A stretch of DNA of 6,900 nucleotides from positions 1 through 6,900 of the forward strand of contig DUIM01000030.1 of NCBI GenBank assembly GCA_013330355.1. Reading direction: 5' to 3'. This stretch comes from Methanosarcinales archaeon (lineage in GTDB: Archaea > Halobacteriota > Methanosarcinia > Methanosarcinales > Methanocomedenaceae). Below, piece after piece: positions 1 through 5,613 of the stretch. The translations under genes were made by a program, and so were the position numbers. Each line of letters starts with the position of its first letter. Position 1 is the first letter of the stretch. The notes beneath the pieces were generated by a model. That model was not told the origin of the DNA and ran no database searches. It was given only the letters and a program-made list of their open reading frames with translations.

Positions 1-52
1 AGGTAAGATGAGTTTTATCCCTGCTCCCGGATGTGCCCGGCACAATTGGTAA
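1..52 (+). other. possible 3' end of an upstream + strand gene
   Basis: Only one + strand frame is open from the window edge: it starts at base 2 and ends at a TAA at 50-52, encoding about 16 residues ending in CARHNW. If real, it is the C-terminus of a gene whose body lies outside the window, 32 bases before mfnF and on the same strand. A 16-codon open frame can easily arise by chance and I recognise no family, so this is only a placeholder. Bases 53-84 are AT-rich and contain no clear site beyond a weak GGGAT in front of the mfnF start. Confidence 0.15.
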
Positions 53-84
53 TAATTAACATCTATTAAATAATTGGGATATGT

Positions 85-1059
85 ATGAACCCGAACGGTC
101 CTGTCATTGGCATCGACATCGGCGGTGCCAATACCAAAATAGCTTCACATGACGGCCAGATCACTGAACTACATTATATTCCCCTGTGGAAAGATACCCG
201 CCTGCCCGAAGTATTAGGGGAGATCATACACGGCATCAGGCCCGCAAAAGTCGGAGTGGTCATGACAGGTGAGCTGGCAGATTGTTTTACAGATAAGGAA
301 CAAGGTGTCAGTTTCATCATGGATGCCATAGATGCCATATTCCCTGGCGCACTATACCTGAATAACAGAGGCGAGTTCATAGATTCAGGAGGCGATATCA
401 GGTCACTGGCCGCAGCCAACTGGACCGCTTCAGCCCTGCTGGCCGGTAAAGGGCGTGATTGCATATTTGCAGATGTGGGCAGCACAACTACCGACCTCAT
501 TCCGGTAAAGCACGGTCATCCCCTGGCTGGTACGACAGACTTCCAGCGCCTTGGGCGCCATGAACTATTATACAGGGGCATACTCCGTACTAATATTGCT
601 GCCCTGGTGGAGCTAATCGAATTGGGCGGCAACAAATACAGATTATCTTCAGAGCTTTTCGCCCAGACCGCAGACGCCAACCTGCTGCTGGGAAATATCA
701 GCCAGGAGGATTACACCTGCGAAACAGCAGATACCACAGGAAAGACCCCCGAAGATGCTGCAAGACGCCTGGCCAGGGTAGTGTGCGCAGATACCACAGA
801 ACTGGATCCTGATGAGATTATGGATATCGCCAGGCAGGTTTATGACCACCAGAGGGATGAACTGGCAGAGGCACTGGAAATACTGGCATCACAACACGAC
901 ATTAATACTGTAGTGGGAGCAGGACTGGGTGAGTTTATAGTACGCGATGCTGCGAAGCATTCCGGACTTGCCTGCACCCTGCTATCCGAAGAATATGGCA
1001 GGGATATCTCAAAAGTATTCCCTGCGTACGCGGTTGCATGCCTGGTAAACGATATCTAA
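85..1059 (+). CDS. mfnF: methanofuran biosynthesis protein MfnF-like (H4MPT-linked C1 transfer pathway protein)
   Basis: This 324-residue protein has the ASKHA (hydantoinase A/acetate kinase-like) fold signature. A first phosphate loop, GIDIGGANTK, lies at residues 9-18; a second, FADVGSTTTDLIPV, at 128-141; and a late glycine-rich adenosine-type motif, VVGAGLGEF, at 276-284. The pattern and length match the archaeal and methylotroph family named 'H4MPT-linked C1 transfer pathway protein'. In methanogens that family corresponds to MfnF, which couples the aminomethylfuran diphosphate to gamma-glutamyltyramine to form the methanofuran core. Function is inferred from the family; the motifs are seen directly. 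The start at 85 gives the expected N-terminus just before the first phosphate loop, although the Shine-Dalgarno match (GGGAT, 76-80) is weak. An overlapping ATG at 81 is out of frame. The gene is GC-richer than the membrane-protein genes further right. It ends 21 bases from the convergent cobQ stop, with no evident hairpin or T-tract terminator between them. Confidence 0.85.
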   Translation: MNPNGPVIGIDIGGANTKIASHDGQITELHYIPLWKDTRLPEVLGEIIHGIRPAKVGVVMTGELADCFTDKEQGVSFIMDAIDAIFPGALYLNNRGEFIDSGGDIRSLAAANWTASALLAGKGRDCIFADVGSTTTDLIPVKHGHPLAGTTDFQRLGRHELLYRGILRTNIAALVELIELGGNKYRLSSELFAQTADANLLLGNISQEDYTCETADTTGKTPEDAARRLARVVCADTTELDPDEIMDIARQVYDHQRDELAEALEILASQHDINTVVGAGLGEFIVRDAAKHSGLACTLLSEEYGRDISKVFPAYAVACLVNDI

Positions 1060-1080
1060 CCAGCTGCCATACCTTCCCTA

Positions 1081-2580
1081 CTATGCCTTCGACGAGCCTA
1101 ACATGCCTTCGATGGCTTCCATATCCACATGTGCCAGAAAATGCTGTGACAGTTGGTTGTAGGGGTCTGTATATGTGATCCTGTCCTTTATGCTGCTGTA
1201 CTTTAATCCGCTACTGGCATAGAGATACTCCAGGAATGCATCCCTCAAGTTCTCATTCTCGAATAGGCCGTGCATGTATGTCCCCCACACTAATCCGGTC
1301 AGATCGACACAACCGTCGTCACCGAAGGCCGGTGTGTTACTATGTAGTCTGGACATACCCATGTGTATCTCGTAACCGTCTACTTGCTGTTTGTTGATGC
1401 TGCCCAGGATGGGACCTGTACCTGTTACGGTTTTACTTGTCCGATTTGTTTGTTTTTCATATTTTGAAAAATCCGTGGAAATATCAAGCAGCCCAAGTCC
1501 GTCCACACTGGCTGCACTCCCGCCGCTCCCCTCGATTCCGCTGTCAGTAATGGTCTTGCCCATCATCTGGTAGCCGCCACAAATCCCGATTACCGGGATG
1601 CCCGCGTGTGCAAGTTCGAGAATACGGGTATCAGTGCCGCTATCTTGCAGTACTTTCAGGTCATCAATGGTGTTCTTGGTGCCTGGTAATATCAGTGCAT
1701 CGGGCTGTCCAAGGTCGTCACCCGGCTCAACGTACCTTATGTTCGACAACTGTTCCAGGGGCTCAAAGTCTGTGAAATTAGATATCCTTGGCAACCTTAT
1801 GACTGCAATATCCACAAGGCCGTTGTCGCTGCAGTATGACTGTTTCTTGTCTGCGATCGAGACAGAATCCTCTGAAGGTATGGATAGTTCGGTATACGGT
1901 ATGACACCCAGAACGGGCACACCGGTCAGTTTTTCCAGTTCCCTGAGACCTGGTTCCAGTATTGCAGGGTCGCCCCTGAATTTATTGATTATGATGCCCC
2001 GAACCAGCGGTGCGATGTCGTCAGGTAGTAGTTTCATTGTCCCGTAAATGCTGGCGAACACACCGCCCCGCTCGATGTCACCAACAAGGATAATGGGAGG
2101 ATTAAGCAGCCTGGCAGTGCCGATATTGACCACGTCCCTGTCGTACAGGTTTATCTCGGCGGCACCCCCTGCACCTTCGATCACAATGATATCATGCTCT
2201 ACGGCCAGACTGCTATATGCACGCTCGACAACCTTCATCATGTCTTCAATAGATTCGTAATAGTCACCGGCTGTACGGTCTGCATACGGCCTGCCCATTA
2301 TGATTACCTGGGACTGGCGGTCACCTTTGGGTTTTAGCAGTATGGGGTTCATGTCTGCTGTGGGTGGAATGCCGCATGCTTTTGCCTGGATAGCCTGGGC
2401 TATGCCTATCTCGTCGCCGTTGTCAGTTATCCAGGAATTGAGGCTCATGTTCTGGGCTTTGAAAGGTGCCACATTGAAGCCCTGTTCGGCAAATATACGA
2501 CAAAGGGCTGTAACTACTATGCTCTTGCCGACATGTGAGCCTGTTCCCAGAACCATCAGGGGTTTTGCGGTGTCGTTCAT
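1081..2580 (-). CDS. cobQ: adenosylcobyric acid synthase (glutamine-hydrolysing)
   Basis: CobQ/CbiP amidates the b, d, e and g side chains of adenosylcobyrinic acid a,c-diamide, using glutamine and ATP, to give adenosylcobyric acid in cobamide synthesis. The 499 residues show the two expected domains. The first is an N-terminal dethiobiotin-synthetase-like NTPase with P-loop GTGSHVGKS at 12-20, KAQNMSLNSW at 41-50 and the acidic IEGAGG motif at 134-139. The second is a C-terminal class I glutamine amidotransferase domain with nucleophile Cys334 in GICGGYQMMGK (332-342), the DGYEIHMG motif (401-408) and catalytic His437 in YMHGLF. The length is normal for the family and nothing looks broken. 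The ATG at 2578-2580 fits the conserved N-terminus; no strong Shine-Dalgarno site is present. The gene stands alone here, without other cob genes, and would be transcribed from the structured region 2623-2714. Its extreme C-terminal codons contain a short out-of-frame duplication. Confidence 0.96.
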   Translation of the reverse strand: MNDTAKPLMVLGTGSHVGKSIVVTALCRIFAEQGFNVAPFKAQNMSLNSWITDNGDEIGIAQAIQAKACGIPPTADMNPILLKPKGDRQSQVIIMGRPYADRTAGDYYESIEDMMKVVERAYSSLAVEHDIIVIEGAGGAAEINLYDRDVVNIGTARLLNPPIILVGDIERGGVFASIYGTMKLLPDDIAPLVRGIIINKFRGDPAILEPGLRELEKLTGVPVLGVIPYTELSIPSEDSVSIADKKQSYCSDNGLVDIAVIRLPRISNFTDFEPLEQLSNIRYVEPGDDLGQPDALILPGTKNTIDDLKVLQDSGTDTRILELAHAGIPVIGICGGYQMMGKTITDSGIEGSGGSAASVDGLGLLDISTDFSKYEKQTNRTSKTVTGTGPILGSINKQQVDGYEIHMGMSRLHSNTPAFGDDGCVDLTGLVWGTYMHGLFENENLRDAFLEYLYASSGLKYSSIKDRITYTDPYNQLSQHFLAHVDMEAIEGMLGSSKA

Positions 2581-2622
2581 TGTATTAAGTCCGGTGGTAG
2601 TTAATGACTATGTCTATCCTGA

Positions 2623-2663
2623 AGGTTAAGAAAATGCTCACTTCGTTCGTATTTTCTAAGCCT
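2623..2663. repeat. 41-base imperfect hairpin with GCTCACTTCGTTCGT centre
   Basis: Bases 2623-2635 pair with 2651-2663. There are 11 Watson-Crick pairs, one T-G wobble (2626/2660) and one A-A mismatch (2628/2658). The stem continues inward with G2636-T2650 (wobble) and C2637-G2649, a two-by-two internal mismatch, then A2640-T2646 and C2641-G2645 around a TTC loop. Both G-T wobbles are tolerated in RNA read from the + strand but become A-C mismatches on the - strand, so the structure suits + strand RNA, or single-stranded DNA, slightly better. The centre resembles GCTCGCTTCGCTCGC-type intergenic palindromes that I recall from methanogen genomes; that comparison is from memory. It lies 43 bases upstream of cobQ. 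Confidence 0.6.
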
Positions 2664-2668
2664 GCATG

Positions 2669-2682
2669 AAAGTATATACTTT
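2669..2682 (-). promoter_or_regulatory. candidate cobQ promoter: palindromic TATA element
   Basis: AAAGTATATACTTT is a perfect 14-base palindrome with a TATA core and purine-rich AAAG flanks that could serve as a BRE on either strand. Read on the - strand, initiation about 25 bases downstream would fall near 2650, giving cobQ a leader of about 70 bases that begins inside the 2623-2663 hairpin. A second TATA-like element, TTTATAATT on the - strand (about 2706-2714), is an alternative. Being palindromic, the element could also fire to the right or act as an operator. The assignment is inferred from sequence and spacing only. Confidence 0.4.
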
Positions 2683-2714
2683 TCTATACGTTGAAAAACA
2701 TATTGAATTATAAA

Positions 2715-2760
2715 CAGCAAGGAATACAGCAAGGAAATCCTTGCTGCTAAGCGGATTTCC
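2715..2760. repeat. nested direct and inverted repeats able to form alternative stems
   Basis: CAGCAAGGAA occurs twice, at 2715-2724 and 2727-2736. The second copy forms a nine-pair perfect stem with 2738-2746 (CAGCAAGGA against TCCTTGCTG). The first copy can pair with CCTTGCTG at 2739-2746 instead. In addition GGAAATCC at 2733-2740 is the exact inverse of GGATTTCC at 2753-2760, giving a competing eight-pair stem that shares bases with the first. The three stems are largely mutually exclusive. On the - strand the block lies after the small basic-protein gene and upstream of the proposed cobQ promoters, so it could belong to the 3' end of the former or to a longer cobQ leader. Confidence 0.6.
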
Positions 2761-2787
2761 TGAACCACATACAATTCTACTTCACGA

Positions 2788-2800
2788 ATAATAAAAAAGG
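2788..2800 (-). terminator. T-rich tract, probable archaeal terminator after the small basic-protein gene
   Basis: On the - strand this reads CCTTTTTTATTAT, 35 bases past the stop of the 2835-3008 gene. Archaeal RNA polymerase typically releases at oligo-T runs without needing a hairpin, and this is the longest T-run in the intergenic region on that strand. The weak CGC/GCG inverted repeat just before it (about 2807-2821) is not needed for the call. Confidence 0.4.
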
Positions 2801-2834
2801 TATTACGCTTATTTTATGCGCAATTCATTAATGA

Positions 2835-3008
2835 TTATTTCTGGACTGCTTTTTCAGAACGCTTGAACCGTCTGCGTTTTGTACCTGCTGAATTATACCG
2901 CTGTGCAGGACCAGGGCGCTTGTATTCCAGATTGCTTTTTTCAACCTGTCTGATTTTTCCCTTTCTGCCCTTAATTCTGCCCCATTCGATTGAACCGGTT
3001 TTACCCAT
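2835..3008 (-). CDS. small, highly basic archaeal protein (DUF5350-like)
   Basis: A 57-residue reading frame starts at the ATG at 3006-3008 and ends at the TAA at 2835-2837. It begins MGKTGSIEWGRIKGRKGKIR, has a central KRPGPAQRY motif (30-38) and a KRRRFKR cluster (44-50). It holds ten Lys and nine Arg against four Glu, so net charge is about +15; there is no Cys, signal peptide or membrane segment. A near-perfect Shine-Dalgarno GGAGGA lies six bases before the ATG, which supports real translation. The MGKTGS start and PGPAQR motif resemble a small methanogen family that I recall as DUF5350; that name is from memory and less certain than the gene itself. Function is unknown. The composition suggests RNA or ribosome binding, by inference only. 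It follows UPF0179 on the same strand after 102 bases and probably has its own promoter. Confidence 0.85.
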   Translation of the reverse strand: MGKTGSIEWGRIKGRKGKIRQVEKSNLEYKRPGPAQRYNSAGTKRRRFKRSEKAVQK

Positions 3009-3014
3009 TTTTTA

Positions 3015-3020
3015 TCCTCC
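3015..3020 (-). promoter_or_regulatory. strong ribosome binding site of the small basic-protein gene
   Basis: The - strand reads GGAGGA six bases before the ATG at 3008. This is the best Shine-Dalgarno match in the window, and it fixes both the strand and the start of a gene that would otherwise be easy to miss because of its size. Confidence 0.8.
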
Positions 3021-3067
3021 GATCTTCAATAATATGATCAATTAATTATATTCATCCTGATCTTGTC

Positions 3068-3100
3068 GTCCAACATTGGACCGGATATGCTTATAATTAT
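3068..3100 (-). promoter_or_regulatory. candidate promoter and dyad upstream of the small basic-protein gene
   Basis: On the - strand ATAATTATAA (about 3091-3100) is TATA-like. Initiation about 25 bases on would fall near 3070, leaving a leader of about 60 bases with the GGAGGA site at its end. Just downstream, GTCCAA (3068-3073) and TTGGAC (3076-3081) form a six-base inverted repeat with a two-base centre. That spacing suits a protein-binding dyad at the start site better than a stable RNA hairpin. The site is inferred from pattern and spacing. Confidence 0.35.
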
Positions 3101-3110
3101 CGATGGATCA

Positions 3111-3554
3111 TTATTTCATTTCCACTACCTTAAAGGACATATCCCTTAAGCATTCACCATCCGGTTCGCCCGCAATTTTCAGAATCTTGTATTTTCGTGC
3201 CGGTACCGGACCTGGATGCTGGCATATTTCAAACATCTCACAGTCCCTCTCATCACAGTCAACAGGTTCATACGTGATGGTCGACCCCTCGTAAGCCTTA
3301 CTGCTTTCGATAAATACCTTCCATGGTACCTCAACCACATCCACAGCCTGCACACCACCGTCATGTATTGAACAATCAAGAGGTGCTGCATTCCTGATAC
3401 CAACTATCTTATAATGGCCTTCTTCCTCCAGGTTCAGACATGTGCTCTTGAGATTACATCCATCACAATCCTTGCTTTTACCTTTGAATATGAATTCTAC
3501 GCCTGGTTTTGCCATTCTTACGCCAATAAGTGTCACAATAGTATCTTCATCCAT
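3111..3554 (-). CDS. UPF0179 family cysteine-rich protein, function unknown
   Basis: This 147-residue soluble protein matches the archaeal UPF0179 family in length and in its motifs. The N-terminal VTLIGVRMAKPGVEFIF is followed by CDGCNLKSTC (30-39), GHYKIVGIRN (46-55), Cys61, a VDCDERDCEMFEIC block (98-111) and GECLRDMSFKVVE near the end. Its eight cysteines (30, 33, 39, 61, 100, 105, 111, 135) fall into two clusters that could bind zinc or an iron-sulphur cluster; this is inference, since the family has no established activity that I know of. The ATG at 3554 has an AGGAGA site seven bases upstream, which supports this start. It lies 76 bases downstream of egsA on the same strand. That very AT-rich gap contains no clear terminator, so co-transcription with egsA is possible. 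Confidence 0.88.
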   Translation of the reverse strand: MDEDTIVTLIGVRMAKPGVEFIFKGKSKDCDGCNLKSTCLNLEEEGHYKIVGIRNAAPLDCSIHDGGVQAVDVVEVPWKVFIESSKAYEGSTITYEPVDCDERDCEMFEICQHPGPVPARKYKILKIAGEPDGECLRDMSFKVVEMK

Positions 3555-3630
3555 ACTTCATTCTCCTGTTTTGCTTTAATTGTCATTAATAAGTAATAAT
3601 GTATTTTAGTATTTTGTAAATTACTGAATA

Positions 3631-4722
3631 TTATTCTACAACACCTGTGATCTTTGCAAGCCTTCTTGCTGCCCCTTCTGTCAATCCCGTACCAAGTATG
3701 GTGTAACGTTTTGGCCTGATAGTATGGGCTTTCATCAAAGCTTCTATAATATGTTCGGGGTCGATACCAAGTTCTTCTGCACTGGTTGGTGCACCAATGG
3801 TCTTTAATGTACGACTGATCCCCTGCCAGTCGCCACCGTGCAGGTACATCATCATTATTGAACCGACTCCACACTGTTCCCCGTGCAGTGCAGGCTCTTT
3901 AGCTACCTGGTTCAGTGCATGACTGAACTTATGCTCAGAACCGCTGGCCGGCCGGGACGACCCTGCAATGCTCATCGCAACACCGCTTGCCACCAGTGCC
4001 TTGACTACTGTTCGTGCGGATTCAGGCAGACCGGGCCTGATCGATTCGGCCGAGTCCATCATGATCTTTGCTGTCATCATGGACAGGTGTGAGGCATACT
4101 CACTGATCTTTACATTCTTCAGACGGTGAGCCAGTTCCCAATCCCTGACCGCAGTGCATTTGGAAATAATATCACCACAGCCTGCAGCCAGTAGCCTGAA
4201 AGGTGCGTCTGCAATAACCTGTGTATCGGCCACTACTGCAACCGGAGGTTCTGCCTCCACCGATACTGTCTCTCCATTATGGGTTATCGATGCTCTTGAG
4301 GATACAATACCGTCGTGTGAAGCCGCAGTAGGAACGCTGAGAAATTGGTTACCTGTCTTTCCCGATGCCAGTTTGGCAATATCAATAGTCTTGCCCCCAC
4401 CCACACCCAATAAAAAAACACCTGTACTGTCATCGATCTCGGATATGAGTTGCTCCACTTTTTCCACTTCATCCATCTCGGGTTTATACACAATTACCGA
4501 ATGGACATCGCATCCGTTATCCTCGAGTACCTGAGCGACAGTACTGCCAGCCCTGTTGATCGTAGTGGGTCCGCTGACAATTAACGCATTCCCATTAAGC
4601 TTAAGAGCGTTGCAAACATTATCAATATCATTGATCACTCCGTTACCTACAACCACATTCCTGGGCAACAGCATCCATCTTGATTTAAAATTATCCGAAT
4701 TTGATTCGTTCATGTGATACAT
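3631..4722 (-). CDS. egsA: sn-glycerol-1-phosphate dehydrogenase [NAD(P)+]
   Basis: EgsA reduces dihydroxyacetone phosphate to sn-glycerol-1-phosphate, the backbone of archaeal ether lipids, using NAD(P)H and zinc in the cytosol. The 363-residue sequence shows the iron-alcohol/glycerol dehydrogenase superfamily layout. The nucleotide-binding GVGGGKTIDIAK lies at 106-117 and PTAASHDGIVSS at 131-142. The expected zinc ligands are Asp184 (in AGCGDIISK), His264 (in GSEHKFSHAL) and His280 (in LHGEQCG). All key residues are present. The start is ambiguous: an ATG at 4722 and a second at 4713 (MNESNS) are in frame, and neither has a Shine-Dalgarno site. The proposed TATA box would place initiation near 4722, giving a leaderless message from the first ATG or a nine-base leader for the second. 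UPF0179 follows on the same strand; DUF63 diverges upstream. Confidence 0.96.
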   Translation of the reverse strand: MYHMNESNSDNFKSRWMLLPRNVVVGNGVINDIDNVCNALKLNGNALIVSGPTTINRAGSTVAQVLEDNGCDVHSVIVYKPEMDEVEKVEQLISEIDDSTGVFLLGVGGGKTIDIAKLASGKTGNQFLSVPTAASHDGIVSSRASITHNGETVSVEAEPPVAVVADTQVIADAPFRLLAAGCGDIISKCTAVRDWELAHRLKNVKISEYASHLSMMTAKIMMDSAESIRPGLPESARTVVKALVASGVAMSIAGSSRPASGSEHKFSHALNQVAKEPALHGEQCGVGSIMMMYLHGGDWQGISRTLKTIGAPTSAEELGIDPEHIIEALMKAHTIRPKRYTILGTGLTEGAARRLAKITGVVE

Positions 4723-4752
4723 ACCATATAATATCTTAAGAGGTTATAAAAC
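4723..4752. promoter_or_regulatory. compact divergent promoter region between egsA and the DUF63 gene
   Basis: Only 30 bases separate the two start codons. On the - strand GTTTTATAACC (about 4743-4752) is a good TATA candidate for egsA, centred about 25 bases before its first ATG. On the + strand CATATAATAT (4725-4734) is TATA-like, but it would start DUF63 transcription about at its ATG; an alternative, TTTAAAATTA (about 4684-4693), lies inside egsA and would give a leader of about 40 bases. A GAGG at 4740-4743 sits nine bases before the DUF63 ATG and is a modest Shine-Dalgarno site. The egsA TATA box nearly abuts the DUF63 start codon, so the two promoters probably interfere with each other. 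Confidence 0.45.
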
Positions 4753-5613
4753 ATGGGGACTTTCCAGGTGTTACAGGATTTTATTAATCAATATTATTGG
4801 TTTCCTATCGAAGGAAATTCAGGCTATAATCCAGTAAATACAGTAACATGGGCCATAATATTGGGCATAAGTATATTTTTTGTGGCAAAATTACTTATGA
4901 AACTCAACATCAAGGCTGATTGGAAGTTCATTAAGGTCATCATTCCTTTTATTTTTGCAGGTTCAACCCTGAGGGTAATTCAGGATTACAATGACGAAGC
5001 TCAATTGTTCAGTTCATCCCTTCAATATCTGTTGATAACTCCTTTTATTTATGTACTGATGTTCGTGATCACAGTGGTTTTGCTTATCATATCTATTAAG
5101 CTGCAACGTTTAGGAATAGTAAATGACTGGAAAACTGCCTTCGGTGCAGCAGGAATACTCTGGACACTTGTCAATCTGGGGATTTTGTTATCATTATTAC
5201 GAATCACAAATCCGGCAGCTTTGATTGTAATATTCTTAATTGGGACCGGGCTTACAATGCTGATATATATGGTGGCAAAAGTTACCGGACATACAATATT
5301 CACCCAACGTATCAATATTAGTATTTTATTTGTGCACCTATTGGATGCTTCATCAACTTTCTATGGTATGAAATTTCTTGATTACACTGAAAAACATGTG
5401 GTACCTACGTTTCTTATTGACCTGGCAGGCACATCCAGCATCATGTTTCCTTTAAAACTCATGGTCTTTATACCGGTGATCTATATTCTTGAAACCCAGT
5501 TTAACGATGATGAAGATTCCATGCATCTGAAAGATGTATTGAAACTGACTATCATAGTACTGGGTCTGGCACCTGCCACACGGAATACTGTAAGGATGGT
5601 ACTTGGAATATGA
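4753..5613 (+). CDS. DUF63 family integral membrane protein
   Basis: This 286-residue polytopic membrane protein has about seven to eight hydrophobic spans, roughly at 31-50, 61-77, 93-115, 128-148, 155-177, 188-205, 222-246 and 262-283. Motifs typical of archaeal DUF63 are present: YNPVNT (25-30), GSTLRVIQD (70-78), HLLDASST (195-202), EKHVVPTFLIDL (213-224) and a C-terminal GLAPATRNTVRMVLG (271-285). No function is established. Charged or metal-capable residues (Arg74, Asp78, His195, Asp198, Glu213, His215, Arg277) lie in or beside spans, which suggests an intramembrane enzyme or transporter; this is inference. The start at 4753 has a modest GAGG site. The stop overlaps the SpoIIM-family ATG by four bases (ATGA), implying coupled translation. 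Base composition is visibly AT-richer than mfnF and cobQ, at least partly because of the Phe, Ile and Leu codons. Confidence 0.9.
   Translation: MGTFQVLQDFINQYYWFPIEGNSGYNPVNTVTWAIILGISIFFVAKLLMKLNIKADWKFIKVIIPFIFAGSTLRVIQDYNDEAQLFSSSLQYLLITPFIYVLMFVITVVLLIISIKLQRLGIVNDWKTAFGAAGILWTLVNLGILLSLLRITNPAALIVIFLIGTGLTMLIYMVAKVTGHTIFTQRINISILFVHLLDASSTFYGMKFLDYTEKHVVPTFLIDLAGTSSIMFPLKLMVFIPVIYILETQFNDDEDSMHLKDVLKLTIIVLGLAPATRNTVRMVLGI

Noticed and set aside
174..849. Minus-strand open frames inside mfnF
   Set aside because: They lie opposite a well-supported gene, have no recognisable motifs or ribosome binding sites, and look like shadows of its codon pattern.
1083..1112. ATGCCTTCGA twice, 20 bases apart, at the end of cobQ
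   Set aside because: It is a short duplication, not a multiple of three, in a poorly conserved C-terminal tail. It may have altered the last residues, but the gene is full length and the repeat could be chance.
1391..2629. Several plus-strand open frames opposite cobQ
   Set aside because: They are low-complexity Ser/Pro-rich translations antisense to a clear cobQ, with no family signature.
2715..2760. CRISPR-like repeat
   Set aside because: There are only two 10-base copies with a two-base gap and no spacers of normal length.
2581..2834. Cobalamin riboswitch in front of cobQ
   Set aside because: I see no B12-box-like conserved core, and the hairpins do not match that architecture. The region is reported as an unexplained structure instead.
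2863..3045. 60-codon plus-strand frame opposite the small basic-protein gene
   Set aside because: The minus-strand frame has a perfect Shine-Dalgarno site and a plausible family-like sequence; the plus-strand one has neither.
3533..3874. 113-codon minus-strand frame bridging egsA and UPF0179
   Set aside because: It is another frame of the egsA 3' end running into AT-rich spacer. The true egsA frame is intact to its stop at 3631, so no frameshift is needed.
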